The translations under genes were made by a program, and so were the position numbers. A model generated the notes under the pieces. The model saw nothing but the letters and a program-made list of their open reading frames with translations, was not told the origin of the DNA and ran no database searches. From DASXYG01 sp036502625 (GTDB taxonomy: Bacteria > Actinomycetota > Actinomycetes > Streptosporangiales > Streptosporangiaceae): a DNA stretch of 64,000 bases. Positions 40,913-48,894 of this stretch are shown here, one piece after another; position 1 is the first letter of the stretch; the number at the start of each line of letters is the position of its first letter. The stretch covers positions 19,856 to 83,855 of the forward strand of contig DASXYG010000096.1 in assembly GCA_036502625.1 (NCBI GenBank), read 5' to 3'.

Positions 40913-42093
40913 CGTTTCGCCTCTTCTTCCGTCATGCCGAGGACGTCGGCGTAGACCGTGGCGGCGTCGGCGTTGACGTCGGTGCGGCCGGTCCAGCGGA
41001 CGCGGCCCGGGGTCGCCGACAGCCGCGGCGCCGGTGCCTGCATGGTGATCTCGCCGAGGTCGGGGTCGGTGGTGCGCATGATCGAGCCGCGCTCCACGTA
41101 ATGCGGGTCGGTGACGATCTGGTCGGCCTCCAGTACGGGCGCGAGCGGCGCCTCGGCGGCCGAGAACGTGGCCAGCACCTCCTCCAGCGGACGGGTGCGG
41201 ATCCAGGCGGCGACGATCTCGTTGATCGCGTCGGAGTTCTCCCGCCGCGCGGTCGCCGAGGAGAACCGCGGGTCCGCCGCCAGCTCCGGGCGGCCGATCG
41301 CGGCGAACACCCGGTTCGCGATCTGCTGCGTGCCCGCCGACAGCGCCACCCAGCGGCCGTCGGCGGTCGCGTACGCGTTGCGCGGCGCCGTGCGCGGAGA
41401 CCGGTTGCCCTGGCGTTTCTGCAGGATGCCGAGCTGGTCGTACTCGATGACCTGCGGCCCGAGGATGCCGAACAGCGGTTCGTACAGGCTGAGGTCGACG
41501 ACCTGGCCCGCGCCGCCGCCCGCGCCGTCGCGCCAGTGCAGCGCGGTCAGCACGGCGGCCGTGCCGGTGGTGCCGGCGATGCCGTCGGCGAGCCCGAACG
41601 CGGGCAGCGTCGGCGGCCCGTCCGGCGCCCCGGTGATCGCCGCGAACCCGGAGTACGCCTCGGCCAGCGTGCCGAAGCCCGGCTCGGACGCGCGCGGCCC
41701 CGTCTGCCCGAACCCCGTGACGCGGACGAGGATCAGCCCCGGGTTCGTGGTGCGCAGCTCCTCGTAGCCGAGGCCCCACTTCTCCAGGCGGCCGGGGCGG
41801 AAGTTCTCCACGACGACGTCCGCCCAGTCGATCAGCCGCCGTACGGCACGCCGGTCGCCCTCGTCGTTGAGGTCGAGCGCGATGAGCCGCTTGTTGCGCG
41901 ACAGCACCTTCCACCACAGCGGCACGCCGTCCTTGGCCTGCCCCCAGCGCCGCGCGTCGTCGCCGCGCGGGTGCTCGACCTTCACCACGTCGGCGCCGAA
42001 GTCGCCGAGCATCGTCGCGATGAGCGGCCCGGCGTACAGGCTCGACAGGTCGAGCACCTTCACGTCCGCGAGCGCCGCCCCCTGCCCGGTCAC
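40909..42093 (-). CDS. CaiB/BaiF family (class III) CoA-transferase
   Basis: 394 aa. VKVLDLSSLYAGPLIATMLGDFGADVVKVEHP at the N-terminus and GQVVDLSLYEPLF, whose Asp is the acyl-anhydride-forming residue. NRSPRTAPRNAYATADGRWVAL is typical of the class. GTG 42093 overlaps the lyase stop. Moves CoA between carboxylic acids. Confidence 0.92.
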   Translation of the reverse strand: MTGQGAALADVKVLDLSSLYAGPLIATMLGDFGADVVKVEHPRGDDARRWGQAKDGVPLWWKVLSRNKRLIALDLNDEGDRRAVRRLIDWADVVVENFRPGRLEKWGLGYEELRTTNPGLILVRVTGFGQTGPRASEPGFGTLAEAYSGFAAITGAPDGPPTLPAFGLADGIAGTTGTAAVLTALHWRDGAGGGAGQVVDLSLYEPLFGILGPQVIEYDQLGILQKRQGNRSPRTAPRNAYATADGRWVALSAGTQQIANRVFAAIGRPELAADPRFSSATARRENSDAINEIVAAWIRTRPLEEVLATFSAAEAPLAPVLEADQIVTDPHYVERGSIMRTTDPDLGEITMQAPAPRLSATPGRVRWTGRTDVNADAATVYADVLGMTEEEAKR

Positions 42094-42980
42094 GCCGGCC
42101 CCCGTACGCCCGCGGCGCGCAGCACCCGGCGGGCCCGGTGCCAGACGGGGTAGTCGACGAGCGCGCCGTCGACGGAGATGGCCGCGCGGCCGTCCGCCTC
42201 GGCCTCCTCGAACGCGCGGCACACCCGCTCCGCGTGCGCGATGGCCTCGGCGGACGGGCGGAACGCCGCGCGGATCACGGCGACCTGGCCCGGGTGGATG
42301 GCGTGCTTGGTGGCGAAGCCCAGCGACCGGGCGAACTCGGCCTGCGCGCGCAGCCCGTCGAGGTCGTGGTGGCGCGGGTACGCGCCGTCGTGCGGCGCGC
42401 CGATGCCCGCCGCCCGGCTGGCGAGCGCGAGCTCCACGCGGGCCGCGGTGAGCAGCGGGTGGTCCGCGCCGAGCGGCCAGTCGATGCCGGCGTCGAGGCT
42501 GAAGTCGCCGGCGCCGAAGCCGAGCGCGTCCACGCGGGGTGACGCCGCCGCGATGGCCTCGGCCGCGCGCAGCCCGGCGACCGTCTCGACGGTCGCGATG
42601 ATCCGCGCCGGCGCGGCGCCCGGACGCTCCGCCTCGGCGGCGGTGAGCGCGTCGTCGAGGCGCCGCACGTCGTCGGCGCCCCGCGCCTTCGGCAGCATGA
42701 CGCCCGCGAGGCCGGGACCGGCGACCGTCCGTACGTCGTCGGCGAAGTACGGGGTGTCCACCGGGTTGACGCGCACCCACAGCGCCACGTCGCCCGCGGG
42801 TTCGCGCAGCCGGGCGGCGACCGCGCGCCGGGCGCCGGGCTTCGCGGAGACCGCCACGGCGTCCTCGAGGTCGAGGATCACCGCGTCGGCGCCGAGTTCG
42901 GGGATCTTGGCGATCTTCCGGTCCTCGCTGCCCGGTACGAACAGCATGGCCGGCGCGACCGGCTGGGCGGGGTCCGTCAT
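42090..42980 (-). CDS. HpcH/HpaI-fold CoA ester lyase (CitE-like)
   Basis: 296 aa. APAMLFVPGSEDRKIAKI, GADAVILDLEDAV, IIATVETVAGL and GFGAGDFSLDAG give the Arg/Glu/Asp active-site pattern of citramalyl/malyl-CoA lyases. First gene of the operon behind IclR (21-base gap). It likely cleaves a 3-hydroxyacyl-CoA made by the CoA-transferase. Confidence 0.9.
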   Translation of the reverse strand: MTDPAQPVAPAMLFVPGSEDRKIAKIPELGADAVILDLEDAVAVSAKPGARRAVAARLREPAGDVALWVRVNPVDTPYFADDVRTVAGPGLAGVMLPKARGADDVRRLDDALTAAEAERPGAAPARIIATVETVAGLRAAEAIAAASPRVDALGFGAGDFSLDAGIDWPLGADHPLLTAARVELALASRAAGIGAPHDGAYPRHHDLDGLRAQAEFARSLGFATKHAIHPGQVAVIRAAFRPSAEAIAHAERVCRAFEEAEADGRAAISVDGALVDYPVWHRARRVLRAAGVRGPA

Positions 42981-43001
42981 GTGGCCCTTTCGGTTCGGGG
43001 A

Positions 43002-43748
43002 TCAGGTGAGCTCGCGCGGGCGGCGGCCGCCGAGCGCGAACGTGACGGCGTCGGCCGCCTCGAACAAAGCCGTACGGGCCCGCTCGCGTGCCGGGCCGTC
43101 GAAGCGGGCGGCCGGGCCCGAGGAGGTGACCGATCCGGCGACGCCGCGCGCGTCGAACACCGGCGTCGCGATGGCGCCGACGCCGTCCGTACGGTCGCCG
43201 TCGGTGGACAGGTAGTGGTGCGCGCGCAGGAACGCGACATGCCGCCCCACCTCGGCGGTGTCGACGTCGGCGGGCGCGGCGGCCAGGATCGCGGACCGCT
43301 CCTCGTCCGGGACGAACGCGAGGATCGCCTTGCTCGCCGGGCCGAGCAGCAGCGAGCAGCTCTCCCCGGCGTTGAACCCCCGCCGTACGTCATGGGTGCT
43401 CTCCACCCCGGCGATGGCCACCCGCCGGTCGCCCGCGCGCCGGTGGAACCCCGTCGTCTCGCCGGTCGCGTCGCGGACGGCGGTGAGCGCCTCGTAGACG
43501 GCGATCATCACCCGGTCGTCCAGCGACCCGCGCCTGGCCATGGCGAGCAGCGTCGGCCCGAGCCGGTAGCGCCGCGACACCGGGTCGCGGACGATCCAGG
43601 CCCGGTCGGCGCAGGTGGCGAGCAGCCGGGTCACCGTGGACTTGTCCACCCCCGTACGCTCCGCCAGCTCCATGAGCGACGCGCCCTCCTGCGGCGCGGC
43701 CTCCAGCGCCTCGACGAGCGCGAGCGCCCGGTCCACCGATCGCGTCAT
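43002..43748 (-). CDS. IclR-family regulator
   Basis: 248 aa. N-terminal HTH (LALVEALEAAPQEGASLMELAERTGVDKSTVTRLLATCADRAWI) and GAF-like effector domain (VFDARGVAGSVTSSGP). Transcribed toward, and 21 bases before, the CitE-like gene, so it is probably the head of the operon. Its promoter has a TCACT/AGTGA dyad. Confidence 0.9.
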   Translation of the reverse strand: MTRSVDRALALVEALEAAPQEGASLMELAERTGVDKSTVTRLLATCADRAWIVRDPVSRRYRLGPTLLAMARRGSLDDRVMIAVYEALTAVRDATGETTGFHRRAGDRRVAIAGVESTHDVRRGFNAGESCSLLLGPASKAILAFVPDEERSAILAAAPADVDTAEVGRHVAFLRAHHYLSTDGDRTDGVGAIATPVFDARGVAGSVTSSGPAARFDGPARERARTALFEAADAVTFALGGRRPRELT

Positions 43749-43754
43749 GAGTTC

Positions 43755-43785
43755 TCACTAGATAAGAATGAATGTCATTGAGTGA
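43755..43785 (-). promoter_or_regulatory. IclR promoter region with nested dyads
   Basis: TCACT-N21-AGTGA surrounds a smaller AATG-T-CATT (43771-43779). A TATCTA (minus strand, 43759-43764) ends ten bases before the ATG and may be the -10. Confidence 0.5.
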
Positions 43786-43853
43786 TCCTGCGGTTGAACG
43801 TTAGGCAGCCGCACCCGTACGCGTCAAGACGCGCGGGTGGACGATCCGCGGGG

Positions 43854-44603
43854 TCAGGGGCGGCGGGCCAGGAGGGAGAACGCGTTCGGGAGGCGGCCGT
43901 CCCAGGCGGCGGCCGTCACGCCGCCCGCGCGCCAGAACGGCTCCGGGTACTCGCCGAGGTGCCGGATCTCCAGGCCCGCCGCGACCACGGCGGTGACGAT
44001 CTGCCCGAGCGTCCACTGCCACTCGACCGCGCCGTTGGCCGGGAACGTGTCGTTGACGTGGCGGCGCGCGAAGTAGCCGCGGTCGGGCCGGATCCGCGGC
44101 TCGTCCGCGTCCCATGTCCACAGCGGCACCGCCGGGTGCCCCTCGTACACGAACAGGTGCCCGGACGGCCGCAGCAGGCGTACGGCGTCCCGCGCCCAGG
44201 CCGCCAGGTCGGGCATCCAGATCAGCGCGCCCTTGCCGGTGTAGACGAGGTCGGCGCAGCCGTCGGCCAGCGGCACGCCCGGGACCTCGGCCACGACGTA
44301 CCGGCAGGCCGCGCCGAGGTCGCCGGCCCGCCGCCGCGCCGCCCCGGCCGCCACCGTGCTGTAGTCGACGCCCACCACGGACCGCGCACCGGCCCGGACG
44401 AGCGCCACGTCGTCCGTCCCGTTGCCGCTCTGCAGGTGCACGACGTCCGGATCGCGGGCCAGGACGTCGCGCAGCAGCGCGCGCTCGACATCGATCAGCG
44501 ACGAACCGGACGCCGCCTCCGCGAGCAGCTCGGCGTACTCCCGTACGTGCTTCCGCGACGCCGTCTCCCAGGCGCCCCGATTCGCCCGCGTTGTGGGGTC
44601 CAC
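43854..44603 (-). CDS. Class I SAM-dependent methyltransferase
   Basis: 249 aa. Motif I is unusual, VVHLQSGNGTDDVALVRAG, then VVGVDYSTVAAGAARRR with the ribose Asp. C-terminal WQWTLGQIVTAVVAAGLEIRHLGEYPEPFW is typical of small-molecule methyltransferases. Monocistronic, with an IclR promoter beyond its end. Substrate unknown. Confidence 0.82.
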   Translation of the reverse strand: MDPTTRANRGAWETASRKHVREYAELLAEAASGSSLIDVERALLRDVLARDPDVVHLQSGNGTDDVALVRAGARSVVGVDYSTVAAGAARRRAGDLGAACRYVVAEVPGVPLADGCADLVYTGKGALIWMPDLAAWARDAVRLLRPSGHLFVYEGHPAVPLWTWDADEPRIRPDRGYFARRHVNDTFPANGAVEWQWTLGQIVTAVVAAGLEIRHLGEYPEPFWRAGGVTAAAWDGRLPNAFSLLARRP

Positions 44604-44634
44604 GGCCCGATCGTGCGGGCCGGACCGCCGCGCG

Positions 44635-45609
44635 TCAACGGGCCGCCAGCAGGCCGAGGTCGCGCAGGCTCTCGGCGGTCTCCACGATCGTGGTGGCGGC
44701 GGGGCGCGGGCGCCAGCCGAGCTCGTCGCGCGCGCGGTCGTTGTGGATGACCGGGCGCGGCGGGTCCTCGCCCGGCGCCTCCCGGGTGGACACGCGCGCG
44801 GCCAGCGGTCCGAGCGCGCGGCGCAGGATCCCGGCCACCTCGACGAAGCTCAGCACCGGGCCGTCCGCGACGGCCAGGAAGCGCTTGCCGGCGGCGCCGG
44901 GCGCGGCCATGGCGCGGATGTGCAGGTCCGCCACGTCGCGTACGTCGGCGACGCCGAAGCGGTGGCGGGGCGCGACGGTCATCGTCCCGTCGAGCATCGC
45001 CTTGACGAGCTGCGTCGAGGAGCGCAGGCCGGTGGTGAGCGTGGGCCCGAAGATCCCCGTCGGGTTGACCACGGCGAGCTCGGTGCCGCCGCCGTCGCGG
45101 CCCATCAGGTCCCACGCGGCCCGCTCGGCGATCGCCTTGGAGCGCGGGTACGGCGCCAGGCCCGGCGTGTCCGGATCGGTCCAGTCGGCCTCGGTGAACT
45201 CCGCGCCCGGCTTCGGCGTGTAGCCGACCGCGGCGAAGGACGAGGTGAGCACCACCCGCCGGGCGCCCGCGTCGCGCGCGGCCCGCAGCACCCGCAGCGT
45301 GCCCTCGCGCGCCGGGACGATCAGCTCGTCGGGATCCGCCGGCTGCGCCACCGGGATGGGCGAGGCCACGTGATGGACCTCCGCGCATCCGGCCATCGCG
45401 GCGGCCCAGCCGTCGTCGCCCATCAGATCCGCGGCCACCACCTCGAGCCCGGCGTCGTCCGCCCCGCCCCGCCGTACCGCCGCCCGCAGCTCGCCTTCGC
45501 GGGCGGTCGAGCGCACCGTGGCGCGCACGGACCGCCCGGCCCGCAGCAGCGCGGCGGCCAGTTGCGTCCCCAGGTAGCCGGACCCGCCGGTGACCAGTAC
45601 GGGGCTCAC
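44635..45609 (-). CDS. Extended SDR (dihydroflavonol reductase/aldehyde reductase-like)
   Basis: 324 aa. GGSGYLGTQ NAD(P)-binding loop at residues 8-16, SSFAAVGY, and YPRSKAIAE with the catalytic Tyr-x3-Lys; VVNPTGIFGP follows. GTG 45609 overlaps the MerR stop (GTGA). Reduces a carbonyl with NADPH; co-regulated with its MerR gene. Confidence 0.87.
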   Translation of the reverse strand: MSPVLVTGGSGYLGTQLAAALLRAGRSVRATVRSTAREGELRAAVRRGGADDAGLEVVAADLMGDDGWAAAMAGCAEVHHVASPIPVAQPADPDELIVPAREGTLRVLRAARDAGARRVVLTSSFAAVGYTPKPGAEFTEADWTDPDTPGLAPYPRSKAIAERAAWDLMGRDGGGTELAVVNPTGIFGPTLTTGLRSSTQLVKAMLDGTMTVAPRHRFGVADVRDVADLHIRAMAAPGAAGKRFLAVADGPVLSFVEVAGILRRALGPLAARVSTREAPGEDPPRPVIHNDRARDELGWRPRPAATTIVETAESLRDLGLLAAR

Positions 45610-46043
45610 CGCAGCACCTCCAACCGGCCGACGGACTCCACGAGCCGCTCGACCGCCGCGGCCTCCGCCGCCGCGTCGCCGCGGTCGCGCGCGTCCCACA
45701 TCGCGGCCTTGTCGCGCAGGTAGCCGAGCCGCGCGTGCTGGGCGGCGATCTCCGCCTCGACGCGCTCCGCGTGCCGCAGCAGCAGATCGCGCTGGTCGCC
45801 GGCCGCCGCCCGCCCCCGCGCGCGGTTCGCCTGGTACGTGCGCATGTCCGCGATGCCCACGCCGGCCGCCCGCAGGCACGCCAGCGCCTCCAGCACGTCC
45901 AGATCACCGGCGCCGTACCGCCGGTGGCCGCTGGTCTCGTCCCGCTCGATCGGCCCGACCAGCCCGCCCTCCTCGTAATAGCGCAGGGTCGGCTCGCTCA
46001 ACCCGCTCCGCCGCGCCACTTCCTGAATGCTGAACGCCGTCAT
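45606..46043 (-). CDS. MerR-family transcriptional regulator
   Basis: 145 aa. FSIQEVARRSGLSEPTLRYYEEGGLVGPIERDETSGHRRY winged helix, then coiled-coil (HAERVEAEIAAQHARLGYLRDKAAMWD). ATG 46043 has no SD but lies six bases after a predicted -10, suggesting a leaderless message. Regulates itself and the SDR. Confidence 0.87.
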   Translation of the reverse strand: MTAFSIQEVARRSGLSEPTLRYYEEGGLVGPIERDETSGHRRYGAGDLDVLEALACLRAAGVGIADMRTYQANRARGRAAAGDQRDLLLRHAERVEAEIAAQHARLGYLRDKAAMWDARDRGDAAAEAAAVERLVESVGRLEVLR

Positions 46044-46049
46044 AGGAGC

Positions 46050-46080
46050 AGCCCAGCACACCTCAAGCGCTCGAGGTCAA
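46050..46080 (-). promoter_or_regulatory. MerR promoter/operator with 19-base spacer
   Basis: Minus strand -35 TTGACC (46075-46080), 19 bases, TGGGCT (46050-46055). The near-perfect dyad ACCTCRAGCGCTYGAGGT occupies 46060-46077. Same geometry as the promoter at 19416-19446. Confidence 0.65.
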
Positions 46081-46157
46081 CCGCGAACCTCAGGGGTGAA
46101 CAGCCCGCCGGTGTCCATGCGGCGTGCCTTGAGGCCCTGGCCGTACGCGTAGCGCGC

Positions 46158-47465
46158 TCAAGTTCGCCCGTCGAGCGTGGACTTGAGGGAGGTTTCCAGG
46201 ATGTCGAGGCCTGTGTGTAGTTCGGCGTCGGTGGTGGTCAGGGGTGGGGCTATGCGGAAGATGCCGCCCATGCCGGGGAGTTGGACGATGTTGACGTGGA
46301 GGCCGCGTTCCAGGCAGGCGGCGGTGACCTGTTGGCCGAGTTCGTCGGCGGGGGTTCGGGATTGTTTGTCGGTGACGAGTTCCAGGCCCTGGAGGAGGCC
46401 GCGGCCGCGTACGTCGCCGACCACCTCGTACGTGTCGCGGAGGCTCAGCAGGCGGGTGGTGAGCTGCTCGCCCAGGCGCGCGGCGCGGTCGACCAACTGG
46501 TCGCGTTCGATGACGTCGAGGACGGTCAGCGCGACCGTTGCCGGGAGCGGGTCGGAGACGTGGGTGGTGAAGAACAGGAAGCCGCGGTCGTGGCAGGCCT
46601 GTTCGATCTCGGCGCCGGTGACCACGGCGGCGACCGGCAGGCCCGCGCCGAGGGTCTTGGACAGCGTGAGGATGTCGGGGGCGGCGCCGTCGCGCTCGAA
46701 CGCGTACATCTGGCCCGTACGCCCCAGGCCCGTCTGCGCCTCGTCGAGGATGAGGAGCATGCCGCGCTCGGCGCACATCTCCTTCAGGCGGGTGAAGTAG
46801 CCGGGCGGCGGGTCGATGATGCCGCCCGAGGACAGGATCGGCTCGACCAGGCACGCGGCGAGCGCCCCCGTCGACTGCTGGTCGACCAGCGCGAACCCGT
46901 ACGCGAGCTCGGCCTCCCAGTCGTACGAGCCGTCCGTACGGCGGAACGGCGAACGGTAGGCGTTCGGTGTCGGCAGCGTGAGGTTGCCGGGGACGGCCGG
47001 CCCGTATCCGCGGCGGCCGGCGGAGAAGGTGGCGGCCGCGGCGCCGGACGTCATGCCGTGCCAGGACCGGTCGAACGAGACGATCTCGTACTTTCCGGTG
47101 GCCAGCTTCGCCATCTTGACGGCGGCCTCGTTGGCCTCCGCGCCCGTGGTGAGCAGCAGCGTCTTGTCCAGGCCGGGCGGCAGCGTCGCGGCGAGCCGCG
47201 TGGCCAGGCCGACGACCGGACGGCTGAGCATCCCGCTGAACAGGTGGTCCAGTGAGGCGGCCGAATCCGCGACCGCCCGGACGATGTCCGGGTTCGCGTG
47301 CCCCAGGATCGCGCTCATCTGGCCGGAGGTGAAGTCGAGTATGGCCGCGCCGTCCTCGTCGTAGACGTACGAGCCGGCGGCGCGGTCGATGACGCGCGGC
47401 GTGAAGGCCGCGCCGTACCGCACCACATGGCGCTCGACGTCATCCCAGAAGCTGTCCGCACCCAC
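46158..47465 (-). CDS. dgdA: 2,2-dialkylglycine decarboxylase (class III aminotransferase fold)
   Basis: 435 aa, as in Burkholderia DGD. Closely matches that enzyme as I recall it: GKYEIVSFDRSWHGMTSGAA, AEPILSSGG-like VEPILSSGGIIDPPPGY, LLILDEAQTGLGRTG, LSKTLGAGLPVAAVV (Schiff-base Lys in LSK), FFTTHVSDPLPAT and NIVQLPGMGGIFRIAPPL. It decarboxylates and transaminates 2-aminoisobutyrate or isovaline with pyruvate. GTG 47465 is favoured for GGAGG five bases upstream. No LysR-type DgdR is adjacent. Confidence 0.93.
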   Translation of the reverse strand: MGADSFWDDVERHVVRYGAAFTPRVIDRAAGSYVYDEDGAAILDFTSGQMSAILGHANPDIVRAVADSAASLDHLFSGMLSRPVVGLATRLAATLPPGLDKTLLLTTGAEANEAAVKMAKLATGKYEIVSFDRSWHGMTSGAAAATFSAGRRGYGPAVPGNLTLPTPNAYRSPFRRTDGSYDWEAELAYGFALVDQQSTGALAACLVEPILSSGGIIDPPPGYFTRLKEMCAERGMLLILDEAQTGLGRTGQMYAFERDGAAPDILTLSKTLGAGLPVAAVVTGAEIEQACHDRGFLFFTTHVSDPLPATVALTVLDVIERDQLVDRAARLGEQLTTRLLSLRDTYEVVGDVRGRGLLQGLELVTDKQSRTPADELGQQVTAACLERGLHVNIVQLPGMGGIFRIAPPLTTTDAELHTGLDILETSLKSTLDGRT

Positions 47466-47602
47466 AGGGACCTCCACGCGTCGTGGCGGCCTCGCGGACC
47501 GCCTGCCGGAACACCGGACCATGGTCGCCAACGAACGCCCGCGCACGCCACCGCGCGCGGCCCCGGGGTTTCGGTCGCGGGGCAGTGGTAGCTAAGTCGA
47601 GT

Positions 47603-47617
47603 ATTCCGGTAGGGAAT
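47603..47617. promoter_or_regulatory. Dyad ATTCC-N5-GGAAT in the dgdA/monooxygenase gap
   Basis: Lies in the 233-base divergent gap between dgdA and the first luciferase-like gene. No other structure is clear in this gap; promoters for both genes presumably lie here. Confidence 0.35.
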
Positions 47618-47698
47618 GGACATAACGCATCGCGCGGGGTTACGTTCGCAAGCGATGCGGCCGCCGTCCGGCTCCGGTCCGAGGAGGAAGCGCTGCCC

Positions 47699-48871
47699 AT
47701 GCCCGATCCACTCCATCTCGGCGTCGCGCTCGACGGGGCCGGGTGGCATCCGGCGGCCTGGCGGGAAGCCGGCGCCCGGCCCACTGAGCTGTTCACCGCC
47801 GGCTACTGGGCCGACCTGGTCGCCGAGGCCGAGCGGGGGCTGCTCGACTTCGTGACGATCGAGGACGGGCTCGGCCTCCAGTCGACGCTGCGCGACGGCC
47901 CCGACACCCGTACGGACCAGGTGCGGGGCCGGCTCGACGCGGTCCTGGTCGCCGCCCGGGTGGCGCCGCTGACCCGGCACGTCGGGCTGGTCCCGACCGC
48001 GGTCGTCACGCACACCGAGCCGTTCCACCTCGCCAAGGCCATCGCCACGCTGGACTTCGTCAGCTCGGGGCGGGCCGGGGTCCGCGTCAAGGTGTCCGCA
48101 CGCGCCGACGAGGCGCGCCACTTCGGACGCCGTACGGCACCGGACCGCACGGACGGGACCGCGCCGCCGGACCTGTTCGACGAGGCCGCCGACTACGTCG
48201 AGGTGCTCCGCCGGCTCTGGGATAGCTGGGAGGACGACGCGGAGATCCGCGACGTCGCCACCGGGCGGTTCGTCGACCGCGACAAGCTCCACTACATCGA
48301 CTTCGCCGGCCGGTGGTTCTCCGTCAAGGGCCCGTCGATCACGCCGAGGCCCCCGCAGGGCCAGCCGCTCGTGAGCGCGCTCGCGCACCAGGCGGTGCCG
48401 TACGGGCTGGTCGCCCGGGGCGCGGACATCGGATACGTGACGCCGCACGACGCCGCGCAGGCGCGGGAGATCGTCGCGGAGATCCGCCGCGCCCAGGCCA
48501 CCGCGGGCCGCGCGGGGGAGACCGTGCACGTCCTCGCCGACCTGCTCGTGTACCTCGACGACGACGCGGCTACGGCCGCCGCGCGCCGCGACCGGCTCGA
48601 CGCGCTGGCCGGCGCGCCGTACGCCGCGGACGCCGAGGTGTTCGCCGGCACCCCGGGACAGCTCGCCGACCTGCTGCTCGACTGGCGCGACGCCGGGCTC
48701 TCCGGGTTCCGGCTGCGCCCGGCGGCCATCCCGTACGACCTGGCCCGGATCACCCGCGCGCTGGTGCCCGAGCTCCAGCGGCGCGGCGCGTTCCGGCTCG
48801 CGTACGCGCCCGGCACGCTGCGCGACAGGTTCGGCCTGCCGCGCCCCGCCAACCGCTACGCCGCCGTCTGA
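47699..48871 (+). CDS. Luciferase-like (LLM) flavin monooxygenase, NtaA/SnaA-related
   Basis: 390 aa. LLM TIM-barrel features: RGLLDFVTIEDGLGLQS, VAPLTRHVGLVPTAVVTHTEPFHLAKAIATLDFVSSGRAGVRVKVSA, and NRYAAV-type C-terminus PRPANRYA. Uses FMNH2 or F420H2. First of three LLM genes on the plus strand. GAGGAGG is somewhat distant from ATG 47699. Likely attacks a C-S or C-N bond. Confidence 0.85.
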   Translation: MPDPLHLGVALDGAGWHPAAWREAGARPTELFTAGYWADLVAEAERGLLDFVTIEDGLGLQSTLRDGPDTRTDQVRGRLDAVLVAARVAPLTRHVGLVPTAVVTHTEPFHLAKAIATLDFVSSGRAGVRVKVSARADEARHFGRRTAPDRTDGTAPPDLFDEAADYVEVLRRLWDSWEDDAEIRDVATGRFVDRDKLHYIDFAGRWFSVKGPSITPRPPQGQPLVSALAHQAVPYGLVARGADIGYVTPHDAAQAREIVAEIRRAQATAGRAGETVHVLADLLVYLDDDAATAAARRDRLDALAGAPYAADAEVFAGTPGQLADLLLDWRDAGLSGFRLRPAAIPYDLARITRALVPELQRRGAFRLAYAPGTLRDRFGLPRPANRYAAV

Positions 48872-48894
48872 CCAGCAGGAGGACCCGCCCGACG

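Noticed and set aside
46060..46077. Rho-independent terminator of dgdA
   Set aside because: The dyad lies between a TTGACC -35 and a -10 with 19-base spacing and has no T-tract, so a MerR operator fits better.
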